A stretch of DNA of 64,000 nucleotides from Hygrocybe punicea. Its lineage: Eukaryota > Basidiomycota > Agaricomycetes > Agaricales > Hygrophoraceae. Both the position numbers and the translations under genes were made by a program. A model generated the notes under the pieces. It saw only the letters and a program-made list of their open reading frames with translations. It ran no database searches and had not been told where the DNA came from. The DNA lies in NCBI GenBank assembly GCA_963556145.1, contig OY744472.1, positions 2,294,001-2,358,000 on the forward strand, written 5' to 3'. Below are positions 1-11,498 of this stretch, piece after piece. How positions within the stretch are numbered: the first letter of the stretch is position 1; each line of letters opens with the position of its first letter.

Positions 1-77
1 GTGTGTTAATTTTACATGAATCCCTTTGTTTTTTTTTTGCGTTGACGAAAAACCATTGACTTTTTTCGTTGTTGTAG

Positions 78-483
78 GGGATCCACAATGTGTTTGTTGT
101 TATTCCGCAGTTCCTTGTGACGGGGATGTCGCCTGCTATTTTTGCCATTTTCGAGCCGGACAAGTCTGTTCTGCATGGACATCATCCTGGCAGTACGAAA
201 CCTGTTGGGAATGGGACGTTTCCTGCGACATTGTTAAAGTCGAATGGGACTGATGTTGGTGGAGTTGTGGCGGCGGCGGCGGCGGCGGTAGAAGAAGAGA
301 AAGGAGCTGGAGTAAATTCCGTTGCGCTGATTTTCCGGTAAGGGATTTTGTTCGTGTCTTTTTTCTTATTTTGTTGAGTATATATATTTTTGCTCTCTTG
401 CATAAACTAGGATTGGAGGGATTTCGGCTATGGTTGCATTTGTGTTGTGTTGGCGACTCGCTCGAGAGTTGAGACACAGATAG
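78..483 (+). CDS. SUT-like sucrose/alpha-glucoside MFS transporter, last two exons (5' part outside window)
   Basis: Two 3'-terminal exons of a multipass membrane transporter. Exon 78-337 follows a TAG acceptor and starts GIHNVFVVIPQFLVTG, a late transmembrane segment of fungal MFS sucrose transporters, then FEP..SVLHGHHPG and an Ala-rich loop made by a GCG run. Intron 338-410 (GTAAGG...CTAG) splits an Arg codon. Exon 411-483 encodes the last membrane helix ISAMVAFVLCWRLAREL and ends RHR-stop. Known family role: proton-coupled uptake of sucrose or maltose at the plasma membrane. Positions 1-77 start GTGTGT and look like the preceding intron. The frame is open and consistent, so this looks like a live gene. 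The exact sugar cannot be told from this fragment. Confidence 0.8.
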
Positions 484-802
484 TAGTAGTATATTACAAC
501 GTAGTAAGGCAGGAGAAAAAAAAGAGAGAAACATGTTTTTGCTATTTGCAGAATAGCTGGCCGCGACTTTCAACCGTTTGTAGACCAAACCCCCCGTTTA
601 GAGGTGAGTGCAGCTTAGAGCTAATCGGGAGGGCAGCCCACTCGTCATAGAGCAGTCCTCGATGATAAATCTTCACGTCAGTTTTTCAACATGCGGCCCC
701 TGTCTCGTGTTGGCTATTTCTCATTCGGAACTCTCTCCTACAGCTTCAGCTCAAACTACAAGTGTGACTTCGATCGACACTACGCCCCAATCGCAAGGGG
801 AG

Positions 803-3723
803 ATGTCGACGCAGCCTCAGCCCAGCATTTCACCTGCCAATCCCCGAAGTCTGGATGTCGCTATGACTGATAACAACGTCCGTATCTTCCTGTCTCGCTG
901 ATGACTATTTCTTATATGGCTCGAAAACAGAATCCAGAACTCTCTCCGGCCCAAACTACAAGTCTGAGTTTGACTGGACCTAGTCTGACATCCCATCAAC
1001 AAGCAGCCGCATTGCCTGGCAACGAGGTCTGTTTACTCTTCTTCATTGATTACTATTACTTACGACTCAGAAGGAGAAAGGCAAGAATCGCCAAGTCCGT
1101 CTTATAGCTCCTGCCCAATCAACAAGTCCGCGTTCGATGAACAATAAGCCGCAACCGCCAGCAGCTACATCTCTTGACGACGACTCTCGTGAACTCATCT
1201 GTCTCATTGAAGGCGATTCCAATGTTTTTCAGGTCAAGGCGCCTGTCAACAAAAACGTTATGGACCTGAAGAAACTTGTTCACGAAGAGCGCAAGAATGG
1301 TGTGCTGAAGAAGGTCGATGCAACAGATCTGGTACTTTGGAAGGTGAGTACAACCTCAACAATAGTGTGAAGTTGTGGCTTATTCCAACAGGTTGACATC
1401 GATCTTGATAGAGATTCTCTCAAACCACTGACGGTCACCAATGACGACAATGCGGAAGAGTTGAAGGGCTGGAAAAAAATCAAGTACTGTTGGTCCATCC
1501 AACCTGCCGAAGATAGGCTCCATGTCTTCATCAAGCTCCCTGCTGCTGGTGCGCTGAGATTGACGCTCTAGCGTATAACCAGCACTCACTCTCTTTCTAT
1601 GCATTGCTTTTATTATTTGTGTTGACTCTTGGCGCCTTGCTCTTCTTCGCTGTCTCCTCTATGTCACTGCTGCGGTTTCTCTGGTGCTTTTGTCTTCAGC
1701 TCGAAAGCAAAGACTTGAAGATCTTTCTGTGGAGGAGCCGTCGCTAAAAAAACAGCGAACGAAGTACCACGAACAAGAGCTGGAACCTTCGGATGAGCTG
1801 TCGGAAGTCTTTTCCGATAATCCGCCTGCTCGCAAACACCACATCGTTGTGCGATCTCCGCCTGCTGGTGAGTTCGCCTGCACCTTTTGCTTAACTATTT
1901 CTGACGTTGTCGTCTCCATCTGCCACTGACCCTTTCTCGCTACCCCCTGCTGCTCGTCCTCAATTCATATTGTCTCTATCTTGTCATGGTTCGTTGGACG
2001 TTCTCACGACAGATGAAGGTGTGTTACGACTTTTCAGCCGTACTTGTTTCGTGATGTTTTGTATTTCCCAGGAACTACAATAACCGCAAGTACATCTGCC
2101 AATTCACACCTCTCCGACCGCTCTCAAGATGGTAAGGAATTTCATCGTTCCCATATATAAATTTGCTGTCTCCTCACCACCTGCCCAGGGCCGCGAAAGC
2201 GCTATCGTTCCATGAAGAACATCTCAATCGAGCTACGTACAAAATGGGAAACGTTATGCAAAGATCTTCCTCCCTCTTATGATTTACTTCTCGAGTATCT
2301 GGCCCAACCGCTTCGAGACGACGAAAAGGTTCCTATCGACTCCTACATATGGAATCGGCTTCATTCGACAGGCTACGTTGAAATCGACTGTTCCGAGGGT
2401 GATCTTCAACCTCTGTTCAGACTTACCGAAGATGAGGACGTTAGGTACTCTGACATTTTTACCACAGCAGTCAACGGTCGGCCTCCAAGTCAATCGGGCA
2501 CTGAGGATTCATTCCATTCATTTTGGGACGACAACATTCGGAAAATTCTTGAGATTGTCCTTGGAGGTGAGACGTGGGTGAGAAACAGCAACCACAACAC
2601 AAGCACTCTCTGCCGGCCAGATTTCGCCTATGTCCTGAATGGGGTCGGTGTTTTCAGAGGAGAAGAAAAACCGAAGGGTTATCAAGGATCTACTCCAAAG
2701 GCTGAGCTTATTCAAAAACTTCAATGGACGTACGATCCCTGTCCATATATAATTGGCGAGTGCTCATATACTATTCTGTTCTGCCCGACATTTCCTGAAC
2801 TACCCGTACAGGTTACCACGCCGTAACGACCCTTGTCACTCTCGCGACCATCATACAGGGTGGGGTTGACGATCTTTTCTCCTTCGACCTCTCAATCAAG
2901 ACAGACCGCGTAAAAAATGCGGTTCTCATGATCAAATTCTGCTCCGTTCTCAAATTGTTACAGGCGAGAATCGGAGGTCGCGTTCCTGAGTTAATCCCAA
3001 TTGACCGGTGAGTCTCTCGCCGGTTTTCACATGTAAACTGTTAATACGCAGACATAGGCTGAATGGTACCACGGTAATCATTGGTTCGGCTGGCATTAGA
3101 AAACAGTACACCTGGGAAGACCGCAAGCTACGAGTGATGCATTTGAAAGCAATCTATGCTCTACTAATTACGAAAGACGTGAAGCATATTGATAGGCTCG
3201 ACTGTGGCTACGAGGATCATCCTAGACTTGGATCAGCGGTATATCTTTCACCCAAAGGAATAGAGCGCAAACCTATCTCCGAAGCCGAGCTCAAGGCGGC
3301 GGTATGGTGTGTTTTGACGGCTCTTTCGGTACGTTTCAGTGTGGCAGAGATTCTCCTGCTTACTTAGCTTCATAGGTGATGCATCGGCCAGATCCCAGTA
3401 TCTTCCATAGAGATATTCGTTGGCCCAACGTACTATATTTGCCACCGCGGGAGGGAGGCCATTCGAGCTGGTTTCTAATCGATTTCGATCATGCATCCAA
3501 GGCCCCAACACTCGCTGCCATGCATTTGCACAGGGACAACCACCACCCAAATACTTTCCGAGACGGACATGGTTCAGAGGTGGATATATGGGCAGTTGGG
3601 AAGCTGGTATTGGATGCCCGTCTTTGCATCTCGAGTGGGCTGAATTCCTTGGCGCAGGAAATGCTCCTAGGGACTATCGATGCTGCATCTGCCCTACAGA
3701 AATTGCGCAGTCTTCGAGTCTGA
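803..3723 (+). CDS. Crinkler-type (CR) effector: Ubl-like header, PD-(D/E)XK-like segment, protein kinase domain
   Basis: Core exons: (1071)1137-1343, 1392-1548, 1700-1867, 2072-2131, 2189-2755, 2812-3007, 3052-3328, 3376-3723. All phases agree and give about 660 residues from ATG 1137. In-frame Ser/Thr/Pro/Gln-rich exons at 803-877 and 931-1026 could extend the N-terminus. The header LICLIEGDSNVFQV...DLKKLV...DATDLVLWKV matches the Crinkler N-terminal domain. Its tail motif appears twice (HVFIKLP; HHIVVRSPP). The middle has RPDF...GEEK, spaced like PD-(D/E)XK nucleases. The C-terminus is a kinase with HRDIRWPN catalytic loop, IDFD in place of DFG, and DIWAVGKL. Known: CR proteins pair such headers with nuclease or kinase tips and are proposed to act in host cells or in self/non-self conflict. 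The target here is unknown. A 6-nt microexon (2013-2018) is optional. Intron 2756-2811 is GC-AG. Confidence 0.8.
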
Positions 3724-4331
3724 CGGTCCAAAATATAATATAATCATATTTGGACAGCCAAGTAATATCATTAAAGAAAGTCACTGATACATACATTCCA
3801 TCAGAGGTACAAACCATCGGCGATGTTGAGAGCTTTTTTCGTCATGTGAAGGAGTGAGGGTATCGGTTAGCAGGCTTTCGAAAGAGGTGTCACGAACCAC
3901 GCGTCACGGTTGTCTTTTCTTTCCACCAGTAAAACCATGACTACAGTCCAACACTGTTCATAGATATGATAGTATTGCACTTGGCATACTTCACAATCAT
4001 ATTTATTATATATGCTTGATGTGGACGTATTCTGTGTTTATTGCTAACAGATTCACAGAATTTCTTAGCTGGGGAAACTCACTGATCGGAATTCTACGGA
4101 GAAATCTGGGGCAAGACGGAAAATAATGCTGATTTACGACTCTGATACAGTGCGGACTGGGGTTTTAGTTCTCATTGATCCAGTGGAGTTGCATATTCAA
4201 GGGCCCACACTAAGAAGACTTTGGAACACGCGTAGTCGACGACTTTACGACCAGATGACTGCCATTACCGATGTACTTCAAGTTGGGTCTTGAAAACAAA
4301 ACAAAAAACATAAGAAAAATTGGTACTGGTG
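3724..4331. other. Intergenic region between two convergent genes
   Basis: About 600 bp between the stops of the kinase gene (+) and the NLR gene (-). It is AT-rich, with stops in all frames and no inverted terminal repeats that I can see. It must hold both 3' UTRs and terminators. I see nothing else in it. Confidence 0.6.
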
Positions 4332-7300
4332 CTAGATAGAGGATAGGTGTTGAAGATAGCACGCTGTCCACGCTGGCCCATGTTTGAAATGAGAAAGATC
4401 AAGACGGGTAAATGGGCTGCCAAGGATAGCAAGAGTTCCGGGCCACCAGAGACCCAGCCGGTGTTCAGGAGGAACCCAAAAGAGGAGTTCATCTTGCGGA
4501 CCAAGCATCCACCCATCGTGAGTTCGAGATATGACTTTTGAAAAATATAAGGAAGCAGTGGCGGTATGGGAATGATGGCGGATAGAAGCTGAGCGCTCCA
4601 GATTTGATGCAAACACCATGTCCTTGACTGGGAAAAGGCACTCAGCGACTGGAGAACGGAGTGCATTTGAGCAAATCTCCATCGCTAGAAATTGGCTTTC
4701 AGATGGCCTCACCTGTCTCTACATCCCAGACTCGGATGGTCTTGTCATAAGAGCCCAAAAGGATGCATTTTCCGTCGTGCGAGAAGGCGACGGAAGAGAC
4801 TGGACCCTGATGGGCCAAAATTCGGTTTGAGATAGCCTCGCCCGTCTCTGCATCCCAGACTCGGATGGTCTTGTCAAAAGAGCCCGAAACGATCTGTTTT
4901 CCGTCATGCGAGAAGGCGACGCAAGAGACCCAATCTTTATGGCCCGAAATTGGGTGTAAGATGGCCTCGCCCGTCTCTGCATCCCAGACTTGGATGGTCT
5001 TGGCATTAGAGCCCGAAACGATGCGTTTTCCGTCATTCGAAAAGGCGACGGCAAAGACATAACCGTCATGGCACGAAATTGGCTTTGAGATGGCCTCGCC
5101 CGTCTCTGCATCCCAGACTCGGATGATTTTGTTATCAGAGCCCGAAACGATGCGTTTTCCGTCATGAGAGAAGGCGACGTAAGAGACTGAACTTTCATGG
5201 CCCAACATTGGCTTTGAGATGGCCTCACCTGTCTCTGCATCCCAGACTCGGATGGTCTTGTCAGAAGAGCCAGAAACGATGCGTTTGCCGTCATGCGAGA
5301 AAGCGACGCAAAAGACTGAATTTTCATGGCCCAACATTGGCTTTGCGATGGCCTCGCCCGTCTCTGCATCCCAGACTCGGATGGTTTTGTCATTAGAGCC
5401 CGAAACGATGCGTTTTCCGTCATGCGAGAAGGTGACGGAAAAGACTGAACCTTCATGGCCCGAAATTGGCTTTGAGATGGTCTCGCCCGTCTCTGCATCC
5501 CAGACTCGGATGGTCTTGTCATTAGAGCCCGAAACGATGCGTTTTCCGTCATGCGAGAAGGCTACGGAAGAGACGCAACTTTCATGGCCAGAAATTGGGT
5601 TTGAGACGGCCTCACCCATCTCTGCATCCCAGACTCGGATAGTCTGGTCATATGAACCCGAAACGATGCGTTTTCCGTCATGCGAGAAAGCAACGGATCT
5701 GACCCAATCTTCATGGCCCGAAATTGGCTTTGAGATGGTCCCGCCCGTCTCTGCATCCCAGACTCGGATGGTCTTGTCAAAAGAGCCCGAAACGATCCGT
5801 TTTCCATCATGCGAGAAGGCGACGGAAAAGACCGGACCCTCATGGCCCAAAATTGGGTTTGAGATGGCCTCGCCCGTCTCTGCATCCCAGACTCGGATGG
5901 TCTGGTCATTAGAGCCAGAAACAATGCGTTTTCCATCATGCGAGAAGGCGACGGAAAAGACCGAACTCCAATGGCCCGAAATTGGGTTTGAGATGGCCTC
6001 ACCCGTCTCTGCATCCCAGACTCGGATGGTCTTGTCATAAGAGCCAGAAACGATGCGTTTCCCGTCATGCGAGAAGGCTACGGAAGAGACTGAACTTTCA
6101 TGGCCCGAAATTGGCTTTGAGATGGCCTCACCCGTCTCAGCATCCCAGACTCGGATGGTCTTGTTATAAGAGCCCGAAACGATGCGTTTGCCGTCATGCG
6201 AGAAGGCGACAGAAAAGACCGAATATCTATGGCCCGAAATTGGCTTTGAGATGACCTCGCCCGTCTCTGCATCCCAGACTCGGATGGTCTGGTCATAAGA
6301 GCCCGAACCGAACCGTTTTCCGTCATGCGAGAAGGCGAGGGAATCGACCCCACCTTCACGGCCCGTAGTTGGCTTTGAGATGGCCTCGCCCGTCTCTGCA
6401 TCCCAGACTCGGATGGTCTTGTCACCAGGGCCCGAAATGATCCGTTTTCCATCATGCGAGAAGGTGACAGAATTGACCCAATCTTCATGGTCCGAAATTG
6501 TGTTTAAGATGGCCTCGCCCGTCTCTGCATCCCAGACTCGGATGGTCTTGTCATAAGAGCCAGAAACGATGCGTTTTCCGTCATGCGAGAAGGCGACGGA
6601 AAAGACTGAACCCTCATGGCCCGAAATTGGCTTTAAGATGGCCTCGCCCGTCTCTGCATCCCAGACTCGGATGGTCTTGTCATTAGAGCCAGAAACAATG
6701 CGTTTTCCATCATGCGAAAAGGCGACGGAAGTGACTGAACTTTCATGGCCCGAAATTGGGTTTGAGATGGCCTCGCCCGTTTCCGTATCCCAGACTCGGA
6801 TGGTCTTGTCATGGGAGCCAGAAACAATGCATTTTCCGTCATGCGAGAAGGCTACGGAAGAGACTGAACTTTCATGGCCAGAAATTGGGTTTGAGATGGC
6901 CTCGCCCGTCTCTGCATCCCAGACTCGGATGGTCTTGTCATAAGAGCCGGAAACGATGCGTTTTCCGTCATGCGAGAAGGCGACGGGAAAGACCGAATAT
7001 CTATGGTCCGACATTGGCTTTGAGATGGCCTCGCCCGTCTCCGTATCCCAGACTCGGATGGTGTTATCATAAGAGCCCGAAACGATCCTTTTTCCGTCAT
7101 GCGAGAAGGCAACGGAATAGACCGGACCCTCGTGACCTAAATTTGGCTTTGAGATGGCCTCGCCCGTTTCTGCATCCCAAACTCGAATGGTGTTATCATA
7201 AGAACCCGACACGATGAGTTTTCCGTCATGCGAGAAGGCAACAGAATTGACCCAACCTTCATGTCCTTTCAGCTGGAGGATATGGTGTTGAGGCTTTTCC

Positions 7301-10054
7301 TGGCCAGAGGTCTCAAAGGATATCAAAGAGAACTGATGCCGAAATATCGTTGAAACCAGTGAATCTCGTTGGACAAAGGGTAGGGCAGAGAGATAAATAT
7401 GAGGTGCACTGTACGATATGGGTGTTTGAAATTCAATGACAAATTTGTTGCAATCCTTGAGAAATTGAGCAAAGGTCGGTGCGACCCTAGGTATCTGTTT
7501 GTGATAATAAAATCATAATATCTCATAAAATAGGACATTCAGACTGACATTCAGGTGGGATGCATTCAGCTTGCTGAGGAGACCCGAAGCGCTATCCGAT
7601 AAACCTAAAACGCTTAGAACTTCTAACCAGAACAAGAATTTACTGCGTAAAATTTGTTCTGTTGAAGACATCAAGGCCTGTGAACAAGAAGCGTTCACCA
7701 GATGGTCAGGCCAAAATCGACACGCGTAGATAAGATCATGTGGAAGGGCTTTGGTAAAGTTTTTTGTCATGTCGGTGTTGCTGAGATATGATGTCTCCAG
7801 CTGCGTAACGTTGAAGTCTAACCTGGCAGTCATGATATGAAGACATCTGTCGATGAGGTGGTTATGGCCGTTGACTGCCCAATCCTTCGAACGTGAGGGA
7901 TCCGTCAAATAATCCGCAAAAGAGGCATGGAATATCGAAATAGGATCGCGATTTCTAGGTGGGATGAGCATCAGTGAGTGAAGGGCAGCAACCGCGACTA
8001 GTATTTTGCTGCTACTGATGCCCAAAAGAGACCCTAGATCATCAACAGAATGCGGAATGCAAACGCAAATAATGGCGCCTAAGACTTGTCTCGTGATATA
8101 GAGCTCTTGATCGTCCAGGTGATCAGGAAGCTGTCCTAGGATAAGGCGATAGATATCGTCAATGTGGGCAGTTGCAAGGCCGGAGAGGGATCTAGATGCT
8201 GTTATCCTCAACAGGCGCTCCTGTGGGCTGGCGCGGCGCTCTCCTATATACTTGCAGACAGTGAATGCATAAATGAAGAGCTTCCCTGCTCGATTGACAA
8301 GAACATCAATCTGTGAGGCTGGAGGCCAGTCCTCGTCAGTGGCATCAAAGCGATTTCGACGGTCCCGAAATATTGTCGCTAGCGATGTGATAATGTAGAG
8401 CTTGATATCATCTCGAATAACATCGTCCTCGACATCGTGAAGCTTGAGAAGCGAACATAATTGGGTGTCCGAATCAAGGAGGTCTCGAATTTGAGGCTCT
8501 GGTCGAGATGAGATGAAGATTTTGACACGCAAGTCCTGCGCATGTTTGAGGATAATGTTAAGTAGATGTTCTGTGGCCTCATCGTTCTCGCACTCGTCCA
8601 GCGCGTCGATGACAATGATACCAGTGGGCATAATAGCCGGATTGGAACATCGGAGAGGCCCTAGCAAGAGTTTCTGAAACTGATCCTCGAGAGAGCCTGC
8701 TTGAGCATCGACATTGCCTTTAAGAGCCCCAAGAAGTGCCGCGCGGTATGAAGGATATGTTTGCGCCATTATCCATGCAATAGTGGGAAAGATTCGTCGG
8801 ACGTCTATACAGTTGGCAGACCGAGAACAGAAGAAAGTTGCTGCAAGTGATTTCTTGGATGCCAAGAGGCGGCTAAAGGTATATGCAATGGCTGTTTTTC
8901 CGGTCCCCGCCATACCACTCAACCAGTAAACGGGTTGAGAAGAATGGTCTGCAGCCCACGCCAGCAGGGTTTCCAACAGTTTGACTCGAGTACCCTGCAA
9001 GCATCCCCTACGGTCTCCGGAGTTGAAGGCCGCTTCAGGAACATGTTGTAGAGCCTTAAGAAGTTCTATTACATGCATGAAAATGTGTTACAGAGCTACG
9101 GTCATGCTTACTTACCATTATGCGCAGCTTCGATGACAACCTATACAGGACGTCAGGTCAATCCGAGGTCAAAACAGATGGAACACGCCTGGTGAATGTC
9201 CTCCGTATTCGATTGTATGCTAAAAGTGGTATCCATCTACTTTGCTCAGTTTTTTACGACAGAAAACAACTAATTTAACCCACTGTGCAAATGGAAACCA
9301 GATTGGCGATGGTACGGAATGCCTTCACAACGCCTTGCACATCATTCGATGCCTCGATCGTACGTCGAACTAGTCCTCTCTTGATCTTATTGTCGATGGA
9401 CAACTCCAAGTCCTTGACCGCCCTTTGAAGTGATTCAGTTAGTGATTTACAGAATTGATGAGGTTGACGCTTACAACGCCAGATGCTCCAATTGGCGCTT
9501 AGTCCCTTCAGGGAGCGAAGTCCGGCTTTCATATTGGTTGAGCAACGACTGAAGCCCACCGATGGTTCTCGCTATGTCCAAGAAGTCTGAATGGACATCT
9601 TTGATGTCCTATTTCCGCCATCAGTTCGGGGTCGGTACCACTTGGTTGTGAACACACGAACATCTATTTGTTTCATTACACCCAACAAACCATTAACAGC
9701 GGCGTTCAGTGGAGGGAAGATTCCACAAGCCCCGCTGACCACTGACAGAGCCGTTTCAAGGGTATTCCAACCAGTAGCGCCCGTTTCTTTCAGCCGATTC
9801 CCTGTAGTACGCAGGTTTCGACTATCCTGCGAGGTTAGAACCTCGGGTACCAGCGGTTTGTACGAATCATTCACAGCGGATAACTCTTGCGGAGCTGGCG
9901 TACTTGAAGATTGGTTTTCATTGGGTAAGTCAAGCGTTGGAGTGATCGACCGAGAAGAAGGACGACTTAAGAATCGAGCTATTAACGGACGAATCTTGTC
10001 GCGAACACGGCGCCGCTCTGACATCATACAGGAGACATGGGAAGTGGTATTCAA
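4332..10054 (-). CDS. NACHT-WD40 NLR (STAND NTPase), HET-E-like fungal non-self recognition receptor
   Basis: Read on the minus strand. N-terminal exon 10054-9662 starts MSERRRVRDK (ATG 10054 or the internal Met) and contains GWNTLETALSV..FPPLNAAVNGL, the usual start of basidiomycete NLR N-domains. Exons 9608-9475, 9422 to about 9283, 9140-9116 and 9065-7549 follow; a short exon near 9227-9197 is unsure. The NACHT domain has Walker A GMAGTGKTA and Walker B IVIDALDECE. Intron 7495-7548 leads to exon 7494-4713 with about 20 WD40 repeats. Intron 4589-4712 (GTGAGG...TCAG) leads to exon 4588-4332, which encodes the conserved C-terminal cap DGWMLGPQDELLFWVPP. Phases agree over the last three exons. 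Without that last intron the frame would stop at 4699. Known role: ligand-triggered oligomerisation and cell-death or incompatibility signalling. The ligand is unknown. Confidence 0.85.
4713..7266 (-). repeat. Tandem array of about 20 near-identical WD40 repeats (129-bp unit, 43 residues)
   Basis: Units share SVAFSHDGKRIVSGS, KTIRVWDAETGEAIS and start GHE. I count 20. Most differences fall in three spots: just after GHE (SSVSS, GSVFS, DWVNS, RYSVF), the residue pair after SGS (YD, ND, FD, SD) and the linker after EAIS (KPIS, NPIL, KPML). These correspond to the loop surface that varies in HET-E/HET-D type WD40 receptors. High DNA identity with focused differences suggests repeat shuffling or gene conversion plus selection. 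Confidence 0.9.
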
Positions 10055-10507
10055 TGATGAATAAGGGCCCGATACCAGTATCAGTGAGAGTAGAATAAAA
10101 AATTAATAATATTTTTGAATGGAAAGAAATAATCATATCAACGCAAACAACATAAGTTATATTCAATGTGTCTAGGTGTTTATTTGTCAGGGATTGACTA
10201 GAGACTGTTTACAATAGCAAGCATTTACAGAAAGCTGGGAGAGTGGAATCAAAAAAATCTGCCCTGCGGGGCATGTTATAGTGTTTCCAAATAAATACCC
10301 CATGGTATAATGAAAGAAAATTGGAGAAAATACCTTCCAAAGCATAAGGAAATTATAATCTAGAGAGCTTTTTTTTGTTATATTGGGAAAGATCTAGGAT
10401 TTATGATTATAATCTATGATATGAAAGTACACCATAAGGCCGAAAGACAAATGATAATCATATTCATTGTAAACACGGCTAGGGCCGTTTTAGGGAGGGC
10501 AAACACA
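10055..10507. other. AT-rich intergenic region
   Basis: About 450 bp between the NLR start (-) and the Harbinger transposase start (+). It should hold the NLR promoter and the 5' end of the Harbinger element. I could not identify a convincing terminal inverted repeat or TATA box. Confidence 0.5.
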
Positions 10508-11498
10508 ATGGACACCACCACAGCGTCTAACACCACTATGCAAGCAGAAGACGATGATGAGGAACAGCTAGCACAACTGGCACTGTTACTAATAACAGAC
10601 TTCGAGATCTCTAATGAGCGGCGGAGGATCCTTCGCCACGCTAATCGGTCCTACCTCACCCAACCCGTTCTCCTTCCCAACCCCCGTTTCGATACATCTT
10701 GGCAGTGTCTCCTCCATAGTCATGACAACCGGGGATTCATTGTAACGATGGGATTTGATGTCGAAACATTTCACCACATACTTGCCAGCGGTTTTCAAGA
10801 CCAGTGGTACGCAACCTCGATTCACCATACTGACATGAATCCCAAGGGGTCAGCACGTCCTGGCCGTCGATCTCTTGATGCCGCCGGTGGCCTAGGTTTG
10901 GTCCTTCATTACCTGTGCTCGACAGCCCCCGAGGTGGCACTCCAGGAGATTTTCGCCCTCATACCGGTGATGGTTTCCCGATACCTCAATTTCGGTCTCC
11001 CAATCTTATTGCAGGTTCTTCGCCAGCTTCCCGATGCTGCTATTACATGGCCCCGAGGTGATGACTTCCACCGCCTTAACGCCCTCATTCGCCATCATCA
11101 CCCTGTGCTCACTGGAGCATTTGCAAGCATTGACGGCCTCAATCTACCTGTCCAGACGTCGTTGGATGTTGACATTGAAAACTGCACTTATAATGGTTGG
11201 TTGCAAGCTCATTTTGTCTCTTCGGTGTTGGTTTTTTCCCCTGAGGGTACTGTATTTGATCTACAAGATTTGTTGCCACGTTAACTCATCAATTGTTTCA
11301 TAGGTCTCATCATACCAGCAAATTTGAATGCCCCAGGAAGTTGGCATGATTCCCGGGTCGCCAAACCCATTTATGAGAAGCTTCGTGATTGTACGCCACC
11401 GAGTTTTTACCTGGTGTCAGACACAGCATTTCCACATGGAACGGATGCCGTGGATGGTCGTATATGGGCACCGTTCAAAGTTGGAGATCAAGTACTGG

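Noticed and set aside
3776..3900. Second kinase-like fragment downstream of the CR gene
   Set aside because: Short frames with weak likeness (GYRLAGF) and stops; no catalytic motif.
4699..4714. Premature TGA ending the WD40 array
   Set aside because: A GTGAGG donor just upstream and a TCAG acceptor at 4589 remove it, and the next exon carries the conserved C-terminal cap in phase.
5219..6943. Long plus-strand open frames opposite the NLR repeats (Met-Ala-Ser-Pro-Val-rich)
   Set aside because: They repeat every 43 codons exactly like the WD40 units and are complements of that array; no independent start, domain or codon pattern.
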